The notes under the pieces: generated by a model
The model's input: the letters and a program-made list of their open reading frames with translations, nothing else
What the model was told of the DNA's origin: nothing
Database searches by the model: none
Shown: positions 45,572 through 53,706 of the stretch, one piece after another
Layout: each line of letters starts with the position of its first letter
Position numbering within the stretch: the stretch's first letter is position 1
Made by a program: the position numbers and the translations under genes
Source of the DNA: Flagellimonas sp. MMG031
GTDB lineage: Bacteria; Bacteroidota; Bacteroidia; Flavobacteriales; Flavobacteriaceae
Assembly: GCF_040112705.1 (NCBI RefSeq)
Contig: NZ_CP157804.1
Coordinates: 126,501-190,500 of the forward strand
Direction: 5' to 3'
DNA: 64,000 bases

Positions 45572-46342
45572 TCAATTAGCCATAATTTTTAAAGTCAAAT
45601 CGAAATCATTAAATTTTTCTATAGGAAACATTTCAGAAAATAATTCCTCCTTAACCTTTTTTGTCTCCTTTATATAAGTATCTCTACTCAATACGAAATT
45701 ACGGGATGTTGAAATTGCTAAAACATGACCTAGCAATTCAAATTCAAAAAAGTTATGATTGTCTAAAAGGTATTTCATTCTGTACCTTTCGTCAAAAATT
45801 AATTCTGGTGATTTATTCCATTCCTCTAGCATCATCATGATTCCATTTTTTCTCCTGAAGTATATTAATGGAAAGTCGCCGAGGTTATATCTTGAAAACT
45901 CTCTAATGAAATCATATTTTTCATTCAATGCATCTCCTTTTTGCCTTTCTCTTTCTTCTAGATAAACTTTATATATTCCTCGTTTCAACTGTCTAGCCAT
46001 ATTTTTTTGAAAATTTTGCCGAAGACTATATTTAGGTTTAACTCTTACTTTTTTTTGCTTTAGATTAACGTTAAATAGTTCTGATTTAAATCTTGCTAGT
46101 GCTTTATTCTTTCCGACCTCATTGCTGGAATCAAGTAAAATCATTCTGGAGATATTAAAAGTCTCTTTTATGACTGTTTCAATAGAAGGAATTCTGTTTT
46201 GAATATTTCCAAAATATGAATTGCATTTGTCACAAACATTTTCACATATGTTTTTACCACATAAAGATTGGGGAATCGTATGTGCTTTATTATTAAATGT
46301 AACTTGTGTATCATTCTGTCTACACCAAATGCAAATTTTCAT
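45572..46342 (-). CDS. HNH-type nuclease-like protein
   Basis: The first 45 residues match the HNH_5 pattern: CxxC (Cys4, Cys7), KAHTIPQSLCG with His21, and CDKCN (Cys37, Cys40, Asn41) followed by FG. The usual acidic residue before the histidine is lysine here, so catalysis is uncertain. The remaining 210 residues are basic and helical with no family I recognise. The gene is clearly AT-rich compared with the core genes and lies in the accessory island, next to an XRE regulator. A role in restriction of foreign DNA is possible but unproven. Confidence 0.75.
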   Translation of the reverse strand: MKICIWCRQNDTQVTFNNKAHTIPQSLCGKNICENVCDKCNSYFGNIQNRIPSIETVIKETFNISRMILLDSSNEVGKNKALARFKSELFNVNLKQKKVRVKPKYSLRQNFQKNMARQLKRGIYKVYLEERERQKGDALNEKYDFIREFSRYNLGDFPLIYFRRKNGIMMMLEEWNKSPELIFDERYRMKYLLDNHNFFEFELLGHVLAISTSRNFVLSRDTYIKETKKVKEELFSEMFPIEKFNDFDLTLKIMAN

Positions 46343-46440
46343 TTATTTTAAAAATTATGTAACATGTTTATATAAACATAAAATACATCCATACACCCCA
46401 AATTAAGCATAAAATCGATGATTGGCAGTTGCATCCATAT

Positions 46441-46674
46441 TTAAAAATCAAAAAGCTCCTCTACGTTAACTTCTAGAGCTTTAGCTATTTTGCGAAGTTG
46501 AAGAAGATTGGCGGCTCGCTCACCGCGTTCTATCCTGCCTATCATGTTTCCGTGAACTTTGGCCTCAAAAACCAAGTCCGCTTGGGTCATCCCCTTTCCT
46601 TTTCGTAAGCGACGTATCTGCGCTCCAAATTTTACGAGGAATTGTTCTTCTTCTTTTGTCAAATCATTCAACAT
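46441..46674 (-). CDS. Small XRE-family transcriptional regulator
   Basis: This protein of 77 residues is little more than a helix-turn-helix (RRLRKGKGMTQADLVFEAKV then HGNMIGRIERGERA). The frame extends to an ATG at 46714-46716, but that codon lies inside a perfect palindrome, so the ATG at 46674 (MLNDLTKEEEQF) is preferred, leaving the palindrome as an upstream operator. It may be the controller of the HNH gene downstream on the same strand, like a restriction-modification C protein, but no methylase is nearby. Confidence 0.78.
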   Translation of the reverse strand: MLNDLTKEEEQFLVKFGAQIRRLRKGKGMTQADLVFEAKVHGNMIGRIERGERAANLLQLRKIAKALEVNVEELFDF

Positions 46675-46708
46675 GGAAGCAAATTGCCTATTCCAAAAAC
46701 CGAATAAA

Positions 46709-46724
46709 AACACCATATGGTGTT
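46709..46724. promoter_or_regulatory. Palindromic operator upstream of the XRE regulator
   Basis: AACACCATATGGTGTT is a perfect 16-base palindrome 35 bases before the preferred regulator start. It lies in the spacer between the regulator and the divergent reading frame at 46784, and so could control both. Confidence 0.6.
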
Positions 46725-46783
46725 ATTTTTGATTAATTTGCTTACTTTTCATAAATCAAAAGCCCAAAATCTAATAATCGATT

Positions 46784-47233
46784 ATGCTTCCACCTACCAT
46801 CGCTTCCGCCCTAACTCATTTCCTCCACCACAGCACCCACACCCAATTACAGATTACCTTTGCATCGCTCAACATTTGCAATTCGCAACAGGGCATGCTG
46901 CTCCACCACCTGCCTAGCCGGCAGGGCCGTATCGGGTTTCAAAAATTGTCCCCGCAGCTGCTCCAATTGGATATCATGGACAGTCTGGTGTTCCGGTTTT
47001 CCCTGCAATGCCACATATACCAAACCACTAACCTCAACGATATGGGACCGCTCTCCCTGCCCCGCCCCTTGGACCAGGGCAGCCTATACGTGGATGAAGA
47101 AAAATTGGTGCTATCCTTTAGGATAGATGCCCCTGACCCTTTGCTCCGGATCCAGGTTACGCATACCTACCAAGGCATATACCGCCTAGAGAAGCTTTGC
47201 ACCCCGATTTGCGGGCATGCCACTAAGGCGTAG
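46784..47233 (+). CDS. Hypothetical protein
   Basis: A 149-residue frame is open from an ATG just past the palindrome to a stop that abuts the convergent cupin gene. Its second half (DQGSLYVDEEKLVLSFRIDA, TYQGIYRLEKL) has plausible beta-strand character, and it fills the gap between two genes with no overlap. I recognise no family, and a shorter frame overlaps it, so the call is moderate. Confidence 0.5.
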   Translation: MLPPTIASALTHFLHHSTHTQLQITFASLNICNSQQGMLLHHLPSRQGRIGFQKLSPQLLQLDIMDSLVFRFSLQCHIYQTTNLNDMGPLSLPRPLDQGSLYVDEEKLVLSFRIDAPDPLLRIQVTHTYQGIYRLEKLCTPICGHATKA

Positions 47234-47683
47234 TTAGTTGTTGTATTGCGCATCGGAAACAGGCTCCATCCATTCCACGATTCCCTTTTCGGTGTTGGGA
47301 ATCACATAAATGTGCGACATGCCCTCGTCCTTAGATGCCCCGTGCCAATGCTTGGTATTTGGGGGACATTTTACTACATCGCCCTTGGTAATTATTTCCT
47401 TGGGCTGCCCCTCAATCTGATGATAGCCGGTACCATCGATCACGATCAATAGTTGCCCCGCCGGGTGGGAATGCCAATGGCTCCTCGCCCCAGCTTCAAA
47501 ATACACATTGCCCGCCAAGGTGGTGTAGATAGAATCGGCCTGTACCAAACCATACGGATAGGCGTTGCCGGTAAAAAATTCAGCTGGGCCCTTTTGCCCC
47601 TTCGGGAAAATGGCATCTTGAGCGTTTCCGGTTGCGGCGAAGCACAGTGCGCCCAAAAGCGCTATCAAGGTCATTTTTTTCAT
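47234..47683 (-). CDS. Secreted cupin-domain protein
   Basis: The 149-residue protein has a signal peptide (MTLIALLGALCFAATGNAQ) and one cupin barrel. Metal ligands are visible as HWHSHPAGQ in cupin motif 1 and KHWHGA in motif 2. Members act as isomerases, lyases or binding proteins; the substrate cannot be told. It lies downstream of the DUF5916 protein gene and ends directly against the convergent hypothetical gene. Confidence 0.88.
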   Translation of the reverse strand: MKKMTLIALLGALCFAATGNAQDAIFPKGQKGPAEFFTGNAYPYGLVQADSIYTTLAGNVYFEAGARSHWHSHPAGQLLIVIDGTGYHQIEGQPKEIITKGDVVKCPPNTKHWHGASKDEGMSHIYVIPNTEKGIVEWMEPVSDAQYNN

Positions 47684-47737
47684 TGCTATCGTGTTTTAGT
47701 TGTTGTTTTTTATCATTCAAACCACCCTTGGGCGATC

Positions 47738-49948
47738 TTATAGGTTCAACCAATAGGTGAGCTTTAAGTTAATGGAACGGAACCGGGGCGCAAAGGTTCC
47801 CGTAAAATAATTGTCATTGTACACCAAAAATAGGTCCGATAAGGGAGCAAAACGCCATTGCAAGCGCGAATTGATGCCAAAATTGTCCCGCTGATTGCTG
47901 TATTGGATCAAGGTGTTCCAAAATATGGACTTGCTAAAAGTGATTTCGGCACGGGCAATGCCCAACCAAATATCGGCATCGTTATAGGGTTCTGGCAGTC
48001 GAATGCCATCGTAATTGACGCCAACACTAATGTTGGCCCACGGCTGAAAGCGATAGCCCACCTGTCCGCCAAAGGAGTACTGCTCCCCGTTAAAAAACTG
48101 TCCGATCGAGGTATTGCCCGAAAAAGTGAACAGTTTGGACGGGTTGGATGCGTATTCGGCGTTGTACTGCGTAAAGCTATACCCCCGGTTTCCGGATAGT
48201 GGCGTAGCGCCCGGTGTTCGGGTCGGGTCAAAGTCGTTGGTAAGGAAAATATAATCGTGCTGTACGTTATTAGAAAAGGTGGACTGGTTGGTAAAATTGA
48301 TTTCCCAAGTGGCGCGGTAGAAATAATCGGTGTTCTTAAAATCGAGATTCACCCTCCAAAAGTTGACGCCCAACAGTTGGAAACTGTGGTTACTGATCTT
48401 GGAATCCCTCGGATAAAACCGTCGTGTGGCCGAAAGGCCATTTTTAAAAATATCGGTTCGTGGCACAAAGCCCAAATCGGCCCGGTACTCTTCATCCACA
48501 TACACAAAATCGGTTACAAACCGCCAGTCCCTATCGTCGTAGTTCACCCGGGCCTGAGCCGAAAAGTTGCCCTCGCTATCCCCCGGCTGAAAGGACTTGT
48601 GCACAAAGAAATTCCCGGTCCAAATGTTATCTGCCGAAGCCAAATCATAGTCCAGCCCGATGACCCGATTATAGCGTTCGTTCGGGTTGAGGGATTCATA
48701 GGTGTCCAACGTTTGGCGGTTCACCCAAAAGAAGCCCAAATTGGAGCGGGAGAACACTTTCTTTTGAAACGCCAACATCATATTGTTGTATGAAGGAATC
48801 CTATTGGCATCGTCCGCGGCCGATTGCAGGTTCAAAAAGCCCAGTCGCCATGTGGAATTGAGTTTTCCGCTCAAACGTACCCCGCCCAGCAATCTATTTT
48901 CAATGAGATTGCCCAAGGTATCGCGCACCAAGCCGATACGCCTTGAGAAAAAGGGAATATTGTCCAAAGTGTTCCCATAGTTGGCAAAAAGGTCGTTGTT
49001 GTCGATAAAGAACTGGCGCCGTTCCGGCAATCGTATTTCAAAGCGCGTCAGGTTGGTAAACACATCATCGACCTCCACATTGCTGAAGTCGGGGTTAATG
49101 GTGACATCCAAATTCATCCCCTCGCTAACGGCCACTTTTGCATCCACCCCTGTCTTAAAATCCTGTTGGTCGGTATCCGCTGCATAATCCTCCTGCGCCA
49201 GCGTATTGATGTAGGGAATCAAGAAAAACGGGCTCCGCGAGCGCCCCAAGGGTCGTTCAAAGTTCAACTGCCCCATGTAGGCCAAACTGGATAGGGTCTG
49301 GTTTTGCGGAATCTGGGTCCATGTGGTCTGTTCGTTGCTTTGGATATTCCAGCGGTAGGCCCTAAAACGCCAAGAGGTAGAACCTTCGATAAATTTTAAG
49401 GACGTGAAGGGTATCGCGATTTCCACGGTGTAATGGTCATTGTACCGTTGGGCTTCGGCCTGCCACTTGATGTCCCAGGTATTGTTGAAATTTTCCCCGC
49501 CTTCGGCCACCAAGCCCTCACGCTGAACGCCGTAGGGAGTCACACCAAAAAAGAAGGCCGTGGTCGCATCGCTGAAGGTATCGAAGAGGAAGGAGATGTT
49601 ATCGTTAGTAGTTCCGCCAAAATCCCGGCGAAGAGACGATACCACGTAGTCGCCATTGACTGCCTCGGCCCGAACGCCCAAATACAGGGTAGTTTCGGAA
49701 AAGACCACTTTAAAGGATGTGGCGTGTTTTGCCGGAAGCGAATCGGTTGGAAAGTACTGCACAAAATCGGAACCGGTTTCGGCCATTTCCCAAAAAGCTT
49801 CGTCCAATTTACCATCCAACACCACTTCTTCGGTGATGAATTTGGCGCCGATCTGTTTGGTGGTATTTTGGGCAAATCCCAAATACGGAACAAGCATAAA
49901 AAGGCCAAAAATCAACCATAATACGGGGTACCAGTGCTTCATCATCAT
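47738..49948 (-). CDS. DUF5916 / CBM9-like outer membrane protein
   Basis: The product (736 residues from the ATG at 49948) has a signal peptide ending at GFAQ, an N-terminal carbohydrate-binding family 9-like domain (about 40-230; VVLDGKLDEAFWEMA, LYLGVRAEA, RWNIQSNEQT) and a long C-terminal DUF5916 beta-barrel region rich in paired strands. The frame is open to 50068, but a run of ATG codons at 49942-49948 precedes the signal peptide. It is divergent from an AraC gene, the likely regulator. Its ligand is unknown. Confidence 0.88.
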   Translation of the reverse strand: MMMKHWYPVLWLIFGLFMLVPYLGFAQNTTKQIGAKFITEEVVLDGKLDEAFWEMAETGSDFVQYFPTDSLPAKHATSFKVVFSETTLYLGVRAEAVNGDYVVSSLRRDFGGTTNDNISFLFDTFSDATTAFFFGVTPYGVQREGLVAEGGENFNNTWDIKWQAEAQRYNDHYTVEIAIPFTSLKFIEGSTSWRFRAYRWNIQSNEQTTWTQIPQNQTLSSLAYMGQLNFERPLGRSRSPFFLIPYINTLAQEDYAADTDQQDFKTGVDAKVAVSEGMNLDVTINPDFSNVEVDDVFTNLTRFEIRLPERRQFFIDNNDLFANYGNTLDNIPFFSRRIGLVRDTLGNLIENRLLGGVRLSGKLNSTWRLGFLNLQSAADDANRIPSYNNMMLAFQKKVFSRSNLGFFWVNRQTLDTYESLNPNERYNRVIGLDYDLASADNIWTGNFFVHKSFQPGDSEGNFSAQARVNYDDRDWRFVTDFVYVDEEYRADLGFVPRTDIFKNGLSATRRFYPRDSKISNHSFQLLGVNFWRVNLDFKNTDYFYRATWEINFTNQSTFSNNVQHDYIFLTNDFDPTRTPGATPLSGNRGYSFTQYNAEYASNPSKLFTFSGNTSIGQFFNGEQYSFGGQVGYRFQPWANISVGVNYDGIRLPEPYNDADIWLGIARAEITFSKSIFWNTLIQYSNQRDNFGINSRLQWRFAPLSDLFLVYNDNYFTGTFAPRFRSINLKLTYWLNL

Positions 49949-50048
49949 CGTTTTTCCATTGATGTGACCAAAAATACGCTCCGACCCAGTGGAAAATCGT
50001 ACCAGAATTACAGATGTTCCTACCAATATTACAGATTGTACACGCCCA

Positions 50049-50081
50049 TTTGAAATACTGGCAATCAATAGCTTATATTTA
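50049..50081 (+). promoter_or_regulatory. Promoter of the AraC gene at 50107
   Basis: TTTG at 50049-50052 and TATATTTA at 50074-50081 with a 21-base spacer fit the Bacteroidota promoter with one mismatch in the -7 box. Confidence 0.5.
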
Positions 50082-50106
50082 ATGCGTAATTGATAGGGTT
50101 AGGACC

Positions 50107-51015
50107 ATGGAAAAGATTTTGCACATACGGACCGTTAACGATTATTTCAAGTGGCGCGATGCCGAATTGTTGCATCCCTTGGTCAGTATTTTGGATTATT
50201 CCACGCTAAATCTGGACCAGTATTCCTACAAGGGCTATGAGGGCATCCATTGGGGCTGCTACGGCGTTTTTTTAAAGGATAGCAAGCATTGTAAGATCAA
50301 ATATGGCGGTAGGGACTATGACTATGACGAGGGGACCTTGGTGTTTGTGGGTGCCGACCAAACCGTACAGCTCACCCAAGATGCCAATTACGTGCCCAAA
50401 GGGTATGCGCTGGTGTTCCATCCCGACCTTTTTCTGGGCTCGGACCTTGCCAATAAGATGGCGTCCTACACTTATTTTTCCTATGCCGTAAATGAGGCGC
50501 TCCACCTGTCGACCAAAGAGCGTAGAATTATTTTGAGCCTGTTGGATAAGATTCAATTTGAATTGGAACAAAACCTGGACAAACACAGTAAAAAGCTCAT
50601 TGTTTCCAATATTGAGCTGCTGTTGGATTATTGCCTCAGGTTTTATGATCGCCAGTTCTTGACCCGTGAAATTCCACATCAAAATTCCCTGAACAAGTTT
50701 GAATCTTTGTTGAGCGACTATTTTACTTCGGGAAAACCTTTAAAATACGGATTGCCCACGGTGGGGTACTTTGCCGACCAATTGCATTTGTCCAGCAATT
50801 ATTTTGGTGACTTGATCAAAAAAGAGACCGGAAAATCCGCTCAGGAATACATCCAGACCAAACTTATCGATGTGGCCAAGGAAAAGGTCTTCGACCCGAA
50901 CAAATCGGTGAGCGAAATTGCTTATGAGCTTGGCTTTAAATACCCCCAACATTTTAGCCGCATGTTCAAGCAGCAGGTTGGGCATTCACCCAAAGCGTTC
51001 CGCAACTTAAATTAA
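50107..51015 (+). CDS. AraC-family transcriptional regulator
   Basis: The 302-residue protein has an N-terminal sensory region of cupin-like strands (about 30-150) and a C-terminal AraC DNA-binding domain (about 205-302; YFADQLHLSSNYFGDLIKKE and VSEIAYELGFKYPQHFSRMF). It is divergent from the DUF5916 gene and so may control it. It is convergent with a second AraC gene, the stops lying 18 bases apart. Confidence 0.92.
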   Translation: MEKILHIRTVNDYFKWRDAELLHPLVSILDYSTLNLDQYSYKGYEGIHWGCYGVFLKDSKHCKIKYGGRDYDYDEGTLVFVGADQTVQLTQDANYVPKGYALVFHPDLFLGSDLANKMASYTYFSYAVNEALHLSTKERRIILSLLDKIQFELEQNLDKHSKKLIVSNIELLLDYCLRFYDRQFLTREIPHQNSLNKFESLLSDYFTSGKPLKYGLPTVGYFADQLHLSSNYFGDLIKKETGKSAQEYIQTKLIDVAKEKVFDPNKSVSEIAYELGFKYPQHFSRMFKQQVGHSPKAFRNLN

Positions 51016-51033
51016 CAGACCTTCAGAGCTGCA

Positions 51034-52071
51034 TCAACCTACAGTCTGTGCGCTCTTTTTACTATTCTTGAATTCGCTAGGGCTTAGTCCGTACTTTTCC
51101 TTAAAAATCTTGGAAAAATAGCTCCTGCTGGTAAACCCGATGGAGTAGACCACTTCGGAGATGTTCATTTCGGTGGTGGCAATGTAGTCGCGGGCCAGTT
51201 CCAATCGTGCATGGCGAATGTACTCCGTAACCGTTTTGTTGTAGAGCAACTTAAAACCTTCTTGCAGTTTGGCCTGCGTTAGTCCCGTTTCCGCAGAAAT
51301 GTCTTCCAACGAAAAATCTTGGGAAATGTTCTTCTCTATTTTTTTGACGTAGTTGCGAATGGTCTTCAACTCCCGCTTTAGCAGACTTGTCTGCGGTCGT
51401 TTGTTCAGTACCTCCTTGTTGTGCTGGATCATGTGCATGGACAATATCTGGTACACGTAGCCCTCGAGCATCATAATGCGGATCATGCCCTTCGCCTTGA
51501 TTGCGCGCATCTTGGTGACCACCTCCGCCATTTTAAGGTTGTACGAGCCGTAGTAGGCAAACACCTTTTCGTGGTCGCTATCCAAAAACACCTTGTACAG
51601 CTGTTGGTTGAGCTCCTCGCCCTGGTTGAGCCTTTTGCGCAAAAATGGCTTCCGGCGCACTTGGATGACGGTTTGGGAAATTTTGATGTCCTTCGGGAAG
51701 TACCTGTCGGTGATGCCACCATCCCTGTTGGTCAAAATCACCGACTGGAACTGCTCCATGATTTTGATCTCATCATCGGGCTGGTAGCCAAACTTATGTC
51801 CGCAATAACCTTCCAAACAATAGTAAAAACTAATGGGATTAAAGTTGGAGGTGTCCACTTCAATGATCACCTCTTCGGCAAAGGTAATGTCCAGTTCCAA
51901 CAGGCTTACCCCCCAATCGAAGGTGATGAAACGTATGCTCCCTTCGGCCTTATCGTTGGAAACCTGCAAAACATACTGCCCCCAGCGTTCCTTGATTTCG
52001 CCTCCGATAACGTCTCTTATCTGCTCCACCGATTCCGCGGTGTCCTGAGCATCCACTTTGATTTTGATCAT
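51034..52071 (-). CDS. AraC-family transcriptional regulator
   Basis: The 345-residue protein has an unclassified N-terminal region (about 1-230) with a cysteine-containing loop (FYYCLEGYCGHKFG), and an AraC helix-turn-helix domain near the C-terminus (FSLEDISAETGLTQAKLQEG and ISEVVYSIGFTSRSYFSKIF). It is convergent with the AraC gene at 50107. Targets cannot be inferred; the next gene on the other side (52263) is transcribed away from it. Confidence 0.92.
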   Translation of the reverse strand: MIKIKVDAQDTAESVEQIRDVIGGEIKERWGQYVLQVSNDKAEGSIRFITFDWGVSLLELDITFAEEVIIEVDTSNFNPISFYYCLEGYCGHKFGYQPDDEIKIMEQFQSVILTNRDGGITDRYFPKDIKISQTVIQVRRKPFLRKRLNQGEELNQQLYKVFLDSDHEKVFAYYGSYNLKMAEVVTKMRAIKAKGMIRIMMLEGYVYQILSMHMIQHNKEVLNKRPQTSLLKRELKTIRNYVKKIEKNISQDFSLEDISAETGLTQAKLQEGFKLLYNKTVTEYIRHARLELARDYIATTEMNISEVVYSIGFTSRSYFSKIFKEKYGLSPSEFKNSKKSAQTVG

Positions 52072-52262
52072 TAAAATCTCCTACTAATTTGTTTATTCTT
52101 GATCTAAGACTATAAATATAGGGTTTGTTGTCCGTTGGTCAGCCATGGGCGCTTGGCTTTATCATAGTTTTAATAAAAAAATGAAAAGCAATACAAATAA
52201 TTTGATTTGAGTTAATCATTACTTCTTTTATGGTCTTTCTTGTGGTCACACCTCAGGATATT

Positions 52263-52958
52263 ATGATTTACAAACTTTCAAATGACGCAGGAAAAGAGGA
52301 GATAGAACAGGAGTTTGGAATTCCTTTCCGATATCCAAACCTATACACCCCAAACCCCATTATTAACGGATTTCACGAAATCAACCTCAGTGTGGTGACC
52401 ATGGAGGAGCCCAACCGCATCTCATTGGCCATTTGGGGGCTGATGCCTCAGGATTTCAAAGAAGACTGGCATATATTTCAGGACAATGCCAATACCCTCA
52501 ACGTAAAGGTGAGCGAACTGGAAGACATCGACTGGATGCAGGAATCCTTTGAACAGCGCCGCTGCTTGATCATTGTGACCGGTTTTTATACCCACCTTTT
52601 GGAAAATGGAAATACCTGTAGTTTTTACATCCATCAAGCCAACAACAGGCCTTTCTACCTTGCAGGCACCTATAATAGGTTGGACGATGGCTTTTTGTGC
52701 ACCGCTCTTATGGTGGACAAAACGGATACCTTCCTCACCAAATACCACAACATTAGCAATCTTTGCCCCGTCATCATCCCCAAAGCCATGGCGATGGACT
52801 GGCTAAACCAAAAGGCTACCCCATCGGAGCTGGAAGAAATCATCCAAAAGCCGAAAGATGTGAAACTGAAAGCCAAAAGGCTATCCAATGAGTTTTTTTT
52901 GAACCATATCACTTCCGACACCCAACACCTACCCCTTATCACAAATTCGCAGGACTAA
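52263..52958 (+). CDS. Degenerate SOS response-associated peptidase (SRAP)-fold protein
   Basis: The 231-residue protein follows the SRAP (YedK/HMCES) layout: the strand ISLAIWGLMP, then RRCLIIVTGFYTHL where active members have GFYEW, and NLCPVIIPKAM where they have the HxRMPVIL segment. The catalytic Cys2 of SRAP proteins, which crosslinks to abasic sites, is absent: the product begins MIYKLS. An ATG at 52230 is in frame but gives an N-terminus unlike the family. The protein is probably a non-catalytic or altered relative; loss of function should not be assumed since the fold is intact. Confidence 0.8.
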   Translation: MIYKLSNDAGKEEIEQEFGIPFRYPNLYTPNPIINGFHEINLSVVTMEEPNRISLAIWGLMPQDFKEDWHIFQDNANTLNVKVSELEDIDWMQESFEQRRCLIIVTGFYTHLLENGNTCSFYIHQANNRPFYLAGTYNRLDDGFLCTALMVDKTDTFLTKYHNISNLCPVIIPKAMAMDWLNQKATPSELEEIIQKPKDVKLKAKRLSNEFFLNHITSDTQHLPLITNSQD

Positions 52959-53130
52959 CACGGTCCTCTTAAGGGATTACTACCTCTTTTTTAAGGGGCG
53001 ATGCGATTCCTATTTTGCTTTTGAGTTAACATAAACACCGAAAACGACAAGCTACGGACAAAAGGCAAGCGATATTTGTAATGTACTGATTAAGAGTTGA
53101 TCAGGCTATAATTTAAACACTACTATTATT

Positions 53131-53292
53131 ATGTTACGTTGGACAGTCACCTTTGTTATTTTGGCCATCATTGCGGGTATTTTCGGATTTGGCGGAATCG
53201 CCGCCGGAGCTGCAAGCATCGCCAAAATATTATTTTTCATTTTTATTGTCCTGTTTATCATTTCACTGATAACCGGAAGAAAAAGACTATAG
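53131..53292 (+). CDS. DUF1328-family small membrane protein
   Basis: The 53-residue product (MLRWTVTFVILAIIAGIFGF at the start) has two hydrophobic helices separated by GGIAAGAASIAK and ends GRKRL. This is the DUF1328/YtjA pattern, found in many bacteria as a stress-induced membrane peptide. It is followed 40 bases later by a small acidic lipoprotein gene on the same strand, probably in the same transcript. Confidence 0.85.
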   Translation: MLRWTVTFVILAIIAGIFGFGGIAAGAASIAKILFFIFIVLFIISLITGRKRL

Positions 53293-53331
53293 AACACCCA
53301 CAATAATCATTAACCTTAAAACAGAGAACCC

Positions 53332-53571
53332 ATGAAAAAGACGATAAGTGTATTTGCCCTGATGCTAGCTACCGTGCTTACTTTGAGCATGACCAGCTGC
53401 AGGGAAACAAAAGAAGATAAGGCCGAAGAGGCCGTAGAAGATGTGAAGGAAGGCGTTGAGGATGCCGCCGAAGAGGTGGAAGACGCAGCGGAAGATGTTG
53501 GAGACGACATTGAAGATGCTGCCGAAGAAGTGGAAGACTCCATTGAGGACGCCACTGACGATTCCCAATAG
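53332..53571 (+). CDS. Small acidic lipoprotein with amphipathic 11-residue repeats
   Basis: The 79-residue protein has a lipoprotein signal (ATVLTLSMTSC) followed by about 55 residues with an 11-residue periodicity (for example VEDAAEEVEDA, AEDVGDDIEDA, AEEVEDSIEDA). The mature part is extremely acidic, predicted to be one long amphipathic helix, similar in style to YtxH or LEA-like stress proteins. It follows the DUF1328 gene and is closed by a strong terminator. A membrane- or protein-protecting role under stress is inference. Confidence 0.85.
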   Translation: MKKTISVFALMLATVLTLSMTSCRETKEDKAEEAVEDVKEGVEDAAEEVEDAAEDVGDDIEDAAEEVEDSIEDATDDSQ

Positions 53572-53592
53572 ACTTCACAAATTAAAAAGTAT

Positions 53593-53624
53593 AAACTCTG
53601 GCAAAGATTTGTCAGAGTTTTTTG
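53593..53624 (+). terminator. Terminator after the small lipoprotein gene
   Basis: A stem of about 12 base pairs (53593-53604 with 53609-53620, one G-T pair) is followed by a T-run at 53618-53623, 22 bases after the stop codon. Confidence 0.88.
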
Positions 53625-53706
53625 TTGGCACCTATTTTATTATAGGGATGGCATGGCTTTACCATAAAACGTTGCTACCTTAGAACATCTAAACACTACC
53701 ATTTTT

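Noticed and set aside
53316..53555. Serine-rich frame on the minus strand opposite the acidic lipoprotein
   Set aside because: It is the mirror of the repetitive GAA/GAC codons of the lipoprotein gene; no independent evidence.
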